Shown one piece after another: positions 53,313-64,000 of a stretch of DNA of 64,000 bases. The first letter of the stretch is position 1; each line of letters begins with the position of its first letter. Source of the DNA: Limnanthes douglasii subsp. nivea (Eukaryota; Streptophyta; Magnoliopsida; Brassicales; Limnanthaceae); the NCBI GenBank assembly GCA_036936605.1, contig JAUPFV010000005.1, forward strand, positions 228,747,770-228,811,769. Reading direction: 5' to 3'. The position numbers and the translations under genes were made by a program. Below the pieces are notes generated by a model. That model had not been told where the DNA came from. It saw only the letters and a list, made by a program, of their open reading frames with translations, and made no database searches.

Positions 53313-56300
53313 TTGTTGTGATGTTCGCCTAGTGGTATGACCCAATTTGTAACGTCATCGGTGGTACGAAACGCAAACCAGCTTGGGTATATATCCGGCA
53401 ACGGTCTATCTAATACAACCTGCAAATTTCCATAATATGGAATAATTAAATACATAGCGGAATTTTTGATAAAATGAAAATGAAGTAATATAATGTACTA
53501 GTTTACTTACTTTCACAAAATGATTACCGTGTACGAAACCAATTCCAACTTCGACAATAGGACATGATCTTGGAGGCACACCACGCAAAGGAAGATACGT
53601 GTATGATAGTTGGAGAGATACATGGTATACTATAAATTGATACCAGGTGGCTATCACCAACCTGAAGTCGGGTAATGTCATCCAGTGCCTACGACCACTC
53701 TCGTACATTTTGAAACAGTCCAATCTCCGCAATAGGTTATCAACACGCTATGCACCATCAAAAACCCTTTCCCAAAGATCACGTTGACTTAAAAGTTCAT
53801 ACATCAAATCCCTTCTCACTTCCTCCCATGAATCTGCATTGTCTTTAATCGTCAAATCTACGGTCCTAAATCCACAATTACCGTCCGGAGCAACGTCTTC
53901 AACGCTAGTTATGTAGTTGTGCAAGTACTCGGGAGCAACTCTCGTAGGCGCTCAATTCTTTTCCTTTATTCAATTTTCTCAGATCGAGTCGCTTTCTCCT
54001 TTTTCGGTGGCGCTTTAGATTTGGACCTGGATTTGGGTACTAAAAATGCTTTAACCACCGACGCGGCCGTGCTACCTATCGTGCCGAGAGTACTAGCGCC
54101 TAAACTATCACCGTATTCCCACTCAGATGGGTTCCGCTTAGTTGACTTGTCGGGACCGGCTTTTTTCCGATCTTTCGTCACAACCGGTTCCTTAGGTTCC
54201 AAAATATGGCTTCTAGCGGGACCTAGGATTTGCATCATCCTATTTATTATGTGATCTTGCACTTGTGGACCATAAACACGTATGGTACTATCAATTAAGG
54301 ATAACTCTCTTGTAAGATCATCTTCGGTACCAACGTTTTCCCTAGGCTTGATCTCTAAAGTACTCCAATAAACATCACATTCACTCTTTTGAATCGACCT
54401 ACCTTCTCTCGCGATCGTAGCACACTCACACACACAAGGTAAATTGTGTGTTATCCTAATTACACAACCACACTTTGCGGAAGTGAACAAAAAATCCCCA
54501 GCCTTTTTAATAGTTGCCTCTAATATTTGAATGGCCGTACATGGAATTTTACCTTTGATGTCGCTAAAGATAGCTCCCCTAGATGCTTGTCTAGGATGAA
54601 ACAAACTTCATTCGAACGTTTCGAAGATGGTAAAGTGTTAAATGCGAATTATTGCATGAACTTTATCCCAAAATTGCTCAAACGTGCATAGGCTTGTGCC
54701 GATTGCCCGTTTTAGACTAGAGTGAGCACTCTCCGCCCTAAAACATAAACTTAAATTAGTTACAAGTCTAACAATTAATTAAATAAAGTAATGTATATAT
54801 ATGATAATATAACTCACCGGTTGCTAGTGTGGTTGCTCAAATGTTTAATTTTGTTCGTGTAGAGATTAAAGAATTTGTGTCCGTAAGCGTTATCCATTGT
54901 TTCATCACGTACTCGAGAACATTGGGACAATATGCGTAGTCTTGGTTCAACTCGGCGAGGTTTTTGTTATACTCTTCAATCGTCGACGAATGTTGAACCG
55001 CGACATACAATTCTAAGAACTCCTCGCCCATGTCCGCTTTGGGAAAAACTTTCTTAGAGTATGAGCTAATGTTCCTATTTATATGCCAAGTGCATAACAT
55101 ATGACTTGCATCCGGAAATACCTCATCGATAAAGTTCATTAAAGCCAACTCCCTATCCGTGACGATAATATTTGGTAATGCGCACATGTTGTTCACCATC
55201 ACTCTTCTTAGAACGCTCATTGTCCATGTGTAGTTCTCTTCTTTCTCCGAGCTCATAAAAACAAATGCTATACAAAAAGTCTTTTTCGTCGAAGTTTGGC
55301 CAACTATTTCTAGCAAAGGCATTTTATACCTTGTAGTCTTGTACGTGCTATCCATTATAAGCACTTGAGGAAAATTGCACAACAAATCGATGCTTGTGGG
55401 ATGTACAAAAACCAATTCAAGGATCTCGTCAGTTTCTTTGTTTGTGCGCTCCCATACATAGTACTCTTGCTCCTTCAACTTACCGAACAAGTATTGCATT
55501 TGGGATTTGCCCGCTTTATCAACCAATTGGTGCTTGTACCGCATGTTGTAGACGGTACGCATATTAGATACATTTTCTGGATCTCTTAACTTCAATCCAC
55601 GGTATATATCTCTTGGCCGAGAACCGATTGTTGTGAGTTTACGAACATACTCCTCCTCTTTCGCTTTTAACCTCGCGGCCCGTGAATGACCATCCAAATG
55701 CAAGAAGGGTTGATGGTTGTGTTTTCCATTTCTAACTACCAATTTCTAATAACCGGGTACTTCTAACACCGGATTACCCCTAAGCATGAACGAACATCCG
55801 CATTTTTTGGATGAACAATCTCGTCGCTTCTTCACAAGCCCTGGTTTTGGCCTCGGCTTGTAAACACCGTGCCTCTCACACTTGAAATACAGCCGCGAAG
55901 TTTTACCGTTTTTACTACCATCGTTATCTTTATCAACCACAACAATGAATCCTATACTCTTGATTTCCTTAACAACCCATTCGACCAATTCCGCCTTGGT
56001 GTAGAAATTATCCGTCGTAAAAATTTGGCTATAATCGACCATGTTACATGGTGCTTCCGCCGGTTCCTACACAAACAAAATCATTTCACTAACACAAAAT
56101 CCCAATTTTTTCATGTAACCAACAACAAAAATAACTCCACCGATTGTAAACATGTATTCACACTTCAAATAATAAAGACAAACGCAATATTCAACAAAAA
56201 ACGGGCATATAAAACCAAGACAGGTCAAATCTTCGCATGATCATGCAGAGATTTTGGTAAATCTTCGCACAATCATTCCAAGATTGTGCAAAATATTTGC

Positions 56301-56588
56301 ATGATTGTGCAAAGATTGTGGTAAATCTTCTCACAATCATGCGAAGGTTGTGTGAAAATTTACCAAAATCTTCGCATGTTCATGCGAAGATTGTTCATCT
56401 TCCACGCGTGTTCTTGCGTGCAAGTGTACATTTCAAAGCACGATTTCGTGCGAATATTTGTTCTGTGCAGAAAAATACAAATTTACCTCAAGGATACTAT
56501 CGATATGGTCAGTAAGCGGCTCATCCTCCTCCGAAAGGAAATCATCAACGTTGCAGACCCAATCGTCGTTATAGTCACTTAAATCCAT
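53313..56588 (-). pseudogene. MULE transposase / OTU gene, copy 2
   Basis: Same gene as at 18044-21400: exon 1 56588-56487, exon 2 from 56066, with the shared TAG before KLVVRN. Unlike copy 1, the catalytic part is open over 301 codons (55742-54837): NIIVTDRELALMNFIDEVF runs on through MLCTWHINRNISSYSKKVFPKADMGEEF without the frameshift. The OTU region (PDGNCGFR loop near 53875; GIGFVHGNHFVKV near 53530) is present with the shared TAG after VFDGA. The last exon is replaced after GEHHNK by element B antisense sequence at the duplication breakpoint. Confidence 0.85.
56233..56398. repeat. Palindromic repeat cluster, copy 2
   Basis: Duplicate of 21045-21210, with the perfect 26-base palindrome at 56367-56392. 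Confidence 0.75.
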
Positions 56589-56929
56589 GCTTGGAGTAGT
56601 TGGGTTTTAACTTTTAATAATTAAGGTTTATTAAATGTTTGGGTGAGAGTTTGGGATTGTTAGAATCTGTGTTTTTTTTAAATTTTGGAGAGAGAAGTGG
56701 TGGGGAAAGAGAGGAGAAGAAGAATAAAATGGGTAGTTGGAAAAATGGATGGTTTTTATATGTGAGGGTATTTTAGTAATTTCAAGTTCAGTAGAAAAAA
56801 CCAAAAATAGAGGTCTCACTATAAAGATAAGGGGTCTCGTTTTAGCCGTGCCCTACACTTTATTGTGACGATTTTTAGCGTTTATGAGTTAACGAAAATA
56901 TGTTCTTTTTGGAATGGTTATTGATTAGT

Positions 56930-57149
56930 TAATTTTTTTTCTTTTTTTGGAGGGAACCCGCAGCCGCTACTTAGAGTGCAATGCGTGCACACAGGGTAAA
57001 CCTTCAGTCTAACGCAATAGCCTGCAAACCAACGTAAACCACACAAGGTGACAAGTTCAGCCGAGAAAGCGTATGTAGATAGACTCGAACTCATGACCAT
57101 TGGTCACAAGAATGCCTAACTCAACCAACTCGACTATCCTTTTGAGGGC
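56930..57149 (-). mobile_element. SINE, copy 2 (duplicated with its flanks)
   Basis: Same SINE as 21743-21962 with the same TTGATTAGT flanks (56921-56929, 57150-57158), so it was carried by the segmental duplication rather than inserted again. Confidence 0.85.
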
Positions 57150-57158
57150 TTGATTAGT

Positions 57159-58805
57159 CCGGTTTGGCTTATCAAAAGTCGGTTTTTTTATGGTTTTTTG
57201 CAAGCGGGAACGGTACCGGAATAGAAACCGGAATAGAAACGGTAAGAACTGCACCGTTTATCGGACCGAATTCTGACGGTTTAGTTTGTGGTTTTATTTT
57301 AAGAACCAAGACCGATAATCAACTGAATCGATAAAATCACTGAACTAATAAATATGATAAACCTGTAGAACCGATTTAGAAATGAAACAATGAAACCGAT
57401 ACGAAACCAAATCGATACAGAATCGAATTGATAAAACTGCAAATTTATTTTTATATATTATGTTGCTAAAATTATTAGGTAAGAATCCATTAAAAATACT
57501 AAAGATTAACTTTTAAACTTTAATCTTTATATCATTTATTTAACTAAAATACTTGAAAATTAATAAGTAAAAAGTTTGAAAATCAAATTATAATTGGATT
57601 TATAGATTTTTGATTGGATCGAACCGGAGCTATACCAGACCAAACTGAAATCGGTACTGAACAGACAGACCATACCGAATCCAACCAGACGAAATCAAAC
57701 TTAATCAAAAATTTAATGGTCCGACATGGTTCATAATGTGATCAATAAATTTTGAAGGTGTTTAAGTAATAAGGTAAAACCTAATTGGTTTTAGTTGAGA
57801 AATAAAGAGATAATTGACTTGCTTAAGTTAATATTTAGAGAGAGTGTGATACCTGATATAAAAATCCATTTAATATCTTCATCGAATGTCCTTAAAAACC
57901 CAAACTCAAATCCGAATGTGATCCAAGCTCAAATTACGTTAGTCCTAAGACAATAAATAAAAATAATAAAATCAAACAAATAAACTAAACTAATTTTAAG
58001 TAGGTGTGTAAATAAATACATGTTTAAAATTAGTGAATTCATTATTTTGTCTATTTTTGTCAATCGTCAATTCTATCCTTGTCAGTTCCGAAACTAAAAC
58101 ATAGAGTTTAGCGGTCTGATCAAATCCGAACTGAAAGGATTAGTGGTCTGGTCCAGTTCGTTAAAACCCGGACCGATAACAACCCTAATAAGAAGTAATT
58201 ATAGAATAGATATAAAAATAGAAAATTATTAGAGAGAGAATAGTAAATGTTAGAATATTAAATTTACAATGATCAGTGTGGGTTTTTTATGCTCTACTAA
58301 CATGTTAATACAACAATTCCCTTATTAGACTTGTGTTTAACCTACAAATAATACATAGTTAGTCGGCTCGGGAGGTATATAGTATAATGGGCTACCAAAG
58401 CCTTAAATGGATGTAGTTTTGTTTTTTTTTTCATTCCAAAATGTTTGGCTTTGAAGTTTAAACATTAAAAATTTATAGCGTAGCTAGGTTAGCTTGTTTT
58501 AGTGCGTTGTGCACCATCAAATGTCTAGTCCGAAGTGTGGACTCTGGTGTTCGTTGCCAGGTATGGTTTGAAATCCTTACCTTTGAGATAGTCGATAAAA
58601 CTTGGAATTTTGCATTTACGCTTCCAAAAGCTAATTCGACCAAATTTTTTCTTGCGTCATTTTTGTTTGACCTACAAACAGTATCATTCGTAGCTCTGTG
58701 ATGCACACACATAAAGTCATATTCCATGAGCCTTAAACTATTATTTTTTCTTAGGGTACATTATCTGAATGGTAACTCCTTCATTTATTAATAAAAGGTG
58801 CCTGC
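57159..58805. other. Non-coding flank, copy 2, plus 250 bases absent from copy 1
   Basis: Equivalent to 21972-23368 up to 58555. 58556-58805 is unique in the window (AT-rich, no gene recognised) and precedes the LTR of element B. Confidence 0.5.
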
Positions 58806-59134
58806 TGATAAGGACATAAGTTACCAAAGACTTGACTTAAAATAATGACATTAAGGTTACTTTCAATATATCATAAAATTATCAGAAGAGATTTGTATTA
58901 TTTTTAAAAATAAAAGACCACAATAAAATTTGTCATTTTATGTAACAAATTAAGTTAAAGTCTTCCTGCGTGCCTATAAATGGAGCATGAGACTTTGAAT
59001 AAAGGGTTCGACTTTTATTACTTGAGATAGACTTTGTTAAACTGTTGTCTCTCTAGAATTCTCACACTTTAACTCTATTCAAATACTTTCATATTCTTTT
59101 CTACAAACACAGGTTTAATTTGTTTAATTCATCA
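58806..59134 (+). repeat. 5' LTR of element B (copy 2 only)
   Basis: Begins TGATAAGGACATAAG, like the C LTR start TGATAAGGAAGTAAT, and ends TTAATTCATCA; 329 bp. TATAAA (58975-58980) lies between AAAGTCT (58957-58963) and AGACTTT (58990-58996). The sequence after it (ACAATTAAGGTACC) is at best a decayed primer-binding site, so the right boundary is less certain than the left. Confidence 0.6.
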
Positions 59135-59191
59135 ACAATTAAGGTACCTAAATAACACATCTAAAATCCAAAAAGATAAAATTTATAGTTA

Positions 59192-60400
59192 ATGGTGTTG
59201 CTTATAATGGAACCAAATGAGACAAAAGCTGATAAAACGGTTCGTGAAGCAATTGAAGCTATTAAGTCAGATTTACACAGAAAAGTAGGTTGCAGGGAAG
59301 AAAGTCAAGGTAATACTCAAATTCCTAAGCAGTGTAATCAATTTGACATTGGCAGTCGAATGAATTATAGGTTAGAAAAAATAACTATTTTAAATGATGA
59401 ATATGCACGAAACGAACAACAAATTCGATATGGTAGATTGAAATCCGAAGTGCGTCTAGTTGAGGAAAACGATGAGGTGCAAAATCAATATGATGAATCC
59501 TATACAGCTCATCGCTTTCAAAGAGATCATAAATAATCATATTTCAATCAGAGAAGGAACACCGCTATTCGCGGAAAGATAAAAATGATTTTTATAAAGA
59601 GGGGATCTATTACCAATTTTATAATTTTTATACTACATTTCAAAGAGAATTTGTGGGAAGCAAGGAAATGCGAGTAAACACAATTATACAATGCAAACAA
59701 GTTGTGGGGGAAAAGTTAAAAGATTACACCAGCCGATTTGTGTTAACAAAAATAGAGTTAGAGGATTATGAAGAAATCGTCGCTATGGCAGCTTTTAGAC
59801 AAGGTTTACTTCTGGGGGATTTGGAAAATGAGACAACTAGAAGAAGGGCTTTGACATTTGAAGCTCTGATGGTTCAAGTTGAAGAGTCTACCAGGGTTCG
59901 AGGTAGTTAGAGTTCTATTCCAAGAACTTCAGGACATGCATTTACTCGTCAAGGAAGCCAAGTACACACTTCAAATTCTCAAGTACCATATCGTCCGATG
60001 ATTAATACTAATCCACCTCCTTGAACATAAGGGGCTCCAACTCATGGGTATAATTATCAACCTCACCGGCCAAGATCGAATCACTGGATAAGATCAAAAT
60101 ATTCTACGGAGCTAACTAATAATGTAGCGGCTATCTATGAAAAATTTAGAGGTCAAGTGAACTTTCAAAAGCCATCTTCAATAAATAGGCCAAGGGAGGA
60201 GTGCAATCATATGTATTATAAGTATTAAAATGACATTGACCACGACACTGTAAATTTTATAACGTTAAAGGAAGAGATACTGATTTTGATAGAGAAGGGC
60301 AAGTTAACAACTTTTTTCAGAGGCCAAAGAAGTGGGTCGAAAGATCCGAGCACGACAACAAAACAAATTGCTTATTCAAATTCGAAGCATGAAAGTTCAT
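59192..60400 (+). pseudogene. gag of element B, copy 2
   Basis: ATG at 59192 (MVLLIMEPNETKADKTVREA), open to a TAA at 59534-59536. The gag core follows from 59653 (GSKEMRVNTIIQ, then DYTSRFVLTK) to a TAG at 59908-59910. The zinc-knuckle remnant (MYYKY, IDHDTVNFITLKEE) is near 60210-60280. Copy 1 lacks the first codons through its deletion. Confidence 0.75.
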
Positions 60401-60766
60401 TAATGATTCTGGATTCTAAATGCGACAAGTTTGATGCAGCAACATAGTATTTAGATGCAGACCCGGATCGATTAATTATGTTAGCTGTGGATGAACCACC
60501 GGTTCAAGAACGGGTTCAAAGTTTTTGTATTTTTTTTTGAGTCTCTAGTAAATTTTGGTAGAGATACTATGAACGATAACCCTAATAGCTCCTGAAAGAG
60601 ACATGTAGTGAGTTTGGCTACTCAATTAGAGGATAAAATATTTATTTATTTATATGGAAAGGTGAATAAACTGTTTATTTTGTTCGATGATGACGATCTT
60701 TGGGGGATAGTATGACCTCATGAAGATGTAGTGGTTATAGGGGCAAACATTGCTAGTGTTGAAATT

Positions 60767-63700
60767 TGACTTATTTTAATAGATGCAGGCTGTTCAACAA
60801 ATTTTTGTTTAAAACTACATACGATAGGATGCGTAATCCACATAAGATTCTTTGATTTGATCACACCATAATTGGGTTTATAGGAGTGACAACTGCAGTT
60901 ATTGGAGAATTCGAGGAAGAGGTATATTTGGGAAAATTCCCTTTTAAAAAGAGGGTCTAAGTTTTGTTTATAGTGGTCGACTGTCCAACAAGTTATAATG
61001 CTATTTTTGGGAGATCTTGGCTCTAAAAAATATATGATATAGTCTCCACTGTTCATCAGTATGGGAAGTACGTTATTAAGGATTGTATTGGGGTGGTTCA
61101 AAGCGATCATCATGTAGTCCAAAAGTGTTATGCAACAACCCTTCATTCTCGAACATCTAATTCCGACGACCAGATGGCGGAATAATAATCAGGGGGTTCA
61201 CCTCGGATGAGGATGGCATTGATGATCCGGGGGATACCCCGGTTCTTTTGGCAATAGTGAGGATATCGAAGAGTATATGTTTACAAATGGAAAAACTCTG
61301 CGAATAGTGACATTACTGTCACCCACTTTGTGTTTTCAGTTGTTGCAGTTTCTGTTCGATAATTTGGATGTTTTCACTTGGAAAACAGAAGGTGTAGTAG
61401 GATTTCCACCAGAAGTAATATGCCACAACTTAGCTTTACGTCCGAAAGTCAGGCTTATTATTCAGAAGATGCGAGCTTTTTTTATTGAAAAATCTGAAGC
61501 TATCGTGGCAGAAGTGGATCGATTATCTAAGGTTGGACATATTCGGGAGGCGTAATACCCACTTTGGACTGCTAACCCGGTATTGGTTAAAAATAAGAAT
61601 GGGAAATTTAGAATGTGTGTTGAGTTTACATACTTAAATCGTGCCTGTCCTAAAAATTCATTTCTTGTTCCTCGAATAGATTAGTTGATTGATTCCACTT
61701 CAAGAAATAAAATTATTTCTTTTATGGATGCATTTGCTGGGTATAACCAGATTCAGATGAATCCAAAATATCAGGAGAGTACTAAATTTATAATTCATCG
61801 AGAATTACATTGTTATAGAGTTATGCCGTTTGGTCTAAAGAATGCAAGGGATACATATCAGAGACTGGTGAATAAAGATTTTTCTTCTCAGTTTAGGAGA
61901 AACATGGAGTTTTACGTTGATGATATGCTTGTTAAAAGTCCAACAGATGATGAACACTTGAAAGATCCAGAGGAGACGTTTTTTAAAATTTAAGGGCTAT
62001 TCGACTGAAGTTAAATCCTGAGAAATGTACTTTTGGCGTAAGGTCAGGAAAGTTTCTAGGGTATATCATTAGTGAAAAATGGATAAAATTTTATCTCAAA
62101 CAATTAAAGACTTTGGTATCAATGATATCACCTCGAACTATAAAGGAGGTACAAATTTGGACATGAAGGTTAGCTACTCTTAATCAATTTATTTTCAGTT
62201 TTCTGACAAGTATTCTCATTTTTTTCCAAGTTTTGTAAAGACCCAAAGAGTTTATGTGGACACCATAATGTGAAATAGTTTTTTTAAAGATTAAAGAAGT
62301 CTTATTATCACTTGAAATCTTGTCCAAGTCTCGAATTGGAGAACAATTATTTTTGTATATAACAATGACCGATTTTACTATTAGCGCTGCTTTGCTATGA
62401 GAGGAAAGGGGAGCTCCGAAGCCAGATTATTATGTTAGCAAAAGATTGTTGGCATCAGAGAAAATATAGCCATGGCTTTAGTGGTAGCTGCTAGAAAAAT
62501 GCGCCATTATTTTCAAGTTCACACAATTATCGTTCGAACTTCTTTTCCACTGAAAAATGTGTTACAACAACCATATATTTCTAGAAAAATAACCAAGTGG
62601 TCAGTAGAGTTGAGAGAATTTGATATAAATTTTTCTCCTCGAACAACAATTAAGGCTCAAGCTTTAGCGTATTTTTTGGTTGAATTTCATTCAAATCGAT
62701 CAGATGAGGGGACAGTTAAAGAATCACTTCCAGAAGTTTCAAAATGGGTGGTTCGAACTGGTGGTGGTTATAGCATATTGGGATCGAGCGCGGGGGTTCT
62801 AGCATACGAAACCATTATTATAGTGTTTGGGTAAACACGAATCTCAAGAGATTTTATCTGAATTACATGATGGTGAAGGTTCAGCTACCTGTAGGTTCAA
62901 GTCTTTAACGCGGAGGGTTTTGTTGGCATGCTATTATTGACCTTCGATTATGAATGATGCTAAAATTTTAGTACGAGGTTGTGATACTTGTCAGAATTTT
63001 GCCAATTCCATTCAAACAAACCCGTAGTTCCACTTACTTCTATATCTGAATCTATTCATTTTGATAGATGGGAAATAGATATAGTAGGGACACTACCTAT
63101 GACTTGTGGAGGGCGTCAGATGAGTACTGTGGCAGTAGATTATTTTTCAAAGTGGGATGAAGCTAAACCATTATCGGGTACGAGAGTTAATGATGTTCAA
63201 ATTCATTACGAATAATATTTGTTGTCACTCTGGAGTTCCTCTAAAAATTACTACAGATAACGACCATCAATTTAACACAAAAATGGTTTTTTTTGCAATT
63301 CGAGGGGTATTATACAATGATTTTCCATATATTTTTATCCATAAGAAAATGGTCAAGTGAAAGTAACTAATAGGTCCATTATGGAAGGTTTAAATAAAAA
63401 TTTAACAAGTGTTGCGGGGAAATGGCCTAATTATTTGCAAGATGTGTAATGGGCTTATCGAACAACTCCTAAAAAGCTACTCAAGAAACTCCTTTTACCT
63501 TGGTATATGATAAGGATGCTGTAAGCCCTGCAGAATCTACTTTAACTTCTTATAGAATACTCCATTATTCTAAGGAGTCAAATGAAGAGGCAATGAGAAT
63601 AAACCTTGACTTGATTGAAGAAAAAAGAGTTAGAGCGCATTTGAATTCGACTTATTCTAAAACTTTGATGATGAGCCGTTATAATTCTAAGGTAAAACGG

Positions 63701-63905
63701 GGGGAGTTTAAGGTGGATGATAAAGTTTTGAGGAAGGTATTTCTCCATACAAAGGACAAGCGACTTGGAAAGATATCCTGAATTGGTTAGGTTCCTCTGT
63801 GGTAGTAGAGCGAGTAAAGCCGGGTACATATCGCCTCCACGATGAACATGGCAGATTACTTCAACATCCTTGAAATATATAACATTTGAAACTATATTGG
63901 GAGTG
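60767..63905 (+). pseudogene. protease and pol of element B, copy 2
   Basis: Same decayed order as copy 1: protease remnant near 60775, RT pieces 61277-61555 and 61685-61993 (MPFGLKN, YVDD box at 61914-61925), RNase H piece 62472-62834, integrase pieces 62830-63781. The stops match copy 1, so the decay came before the duplication. The post-pol block begins at 63958 and is cut by the window edge. Confidence 0.85.
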
Positions 63906-64000
63906 ATTTTTTCTTTTGTCAAACGTGTTATACGATTTTATATTTTTTTTGGATAAGTGGCATACTGTTTCCTATCCCGTTGGCCCATGAAGGTTTTAAT

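Larger units (their letters stand above)
53313..64000 (+). repeat. Tandem segmental duplication, copy 2 (continues past the window)
   Basis: Starts at TTGTTGTGATGTTCGCC, matching 18126 on, and stays alignable to the last base (64000 equals 28125). It includes 691 bases (58556-59246) that copy 1 has lost. Differences are scattered single bases and short homopolymer indels. Confidence 0.95.

Overview
The window is nuclear DNA of a flowering plant, probably a dicot. The evidence is a pentatricopeptide-repeat (PPR) gene, plant-type introns, a plant mobile domain (PMD) gene, a Mutator-like (MULE) transposase, a tRNA-derived SINE, and several Ty3/gypsy LTR retrotransposons of the Tat type. The Tat assignment rests on a second RNase H domain in pol and an extra antisense gene between pol and the 3' LTR. 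I cannot name the species. About 2 kb at the left edge is ordinary genic DNA; nearly all the rest is transposable-element sequence.

Layout. 1-2016: last exon of an unidentified gene (+) and a truncated PPR gene (-). 2.1-17.3 kb: a PMD-bearing element with a decayed PMD gene (+) and two Myb/SANT-like ORFs (-). It is interrupted by a solo LTR (4716-5125) and by retrotransposon A (6232-16088, minus strand, target duplication TTACC, LTRs about 5% diverged). 17.3-21.7 kb: a MULE whose minus-strand gene joins a MULE transposase to an OTU-type cysteine protease domain. 21743-21962: a SINE with a 9-bp target duplication. 23.4-53.3 kb: old, decayed Tat element B. B contains element C (30948-52465, duplication GACTG), and C contains element D (34119-44579, duplication TTACC). 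From 53313 to the end, the MULE/SINE/element B block starts again, nearly identical to 18126-28125. This is a direct tandem duplication with an offset of about 35 kb. Its junction fuses the end of the MULE gene to the antisense gene of element B.

Element D is the one complete, apparently competent element. Its 329-bp LTRs differ at only 2 positions. It has an open gag-protease frame of 827 codons, then a single in-frame UAG in a TMV-type readthrough context, then an open pol frame: RT with YIDD, two RNase H domains, and an integrase with D-D-35-E. Facing pol is an antisense gene with its own TATA box and one predicted intron. It encodes a putative gypsy-type transposon domain, a basic segment, an Ala-rich coiled coil and an acidic tail. 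Relatives of this antisense gene occur in A, B and C.

The signals most worth following are: (1) the conserved UAG-CARYYA-like stop between protease and RT in C and D, and nearly in A; (2) the antisense gene with its own promoter and intron; (3) TATA boxes held in inverted repeats whose sequence differs between elements; (4) a conserved non-coding block just after pol in all four elements; (5) the tandem duplication and its chimeric ORF.
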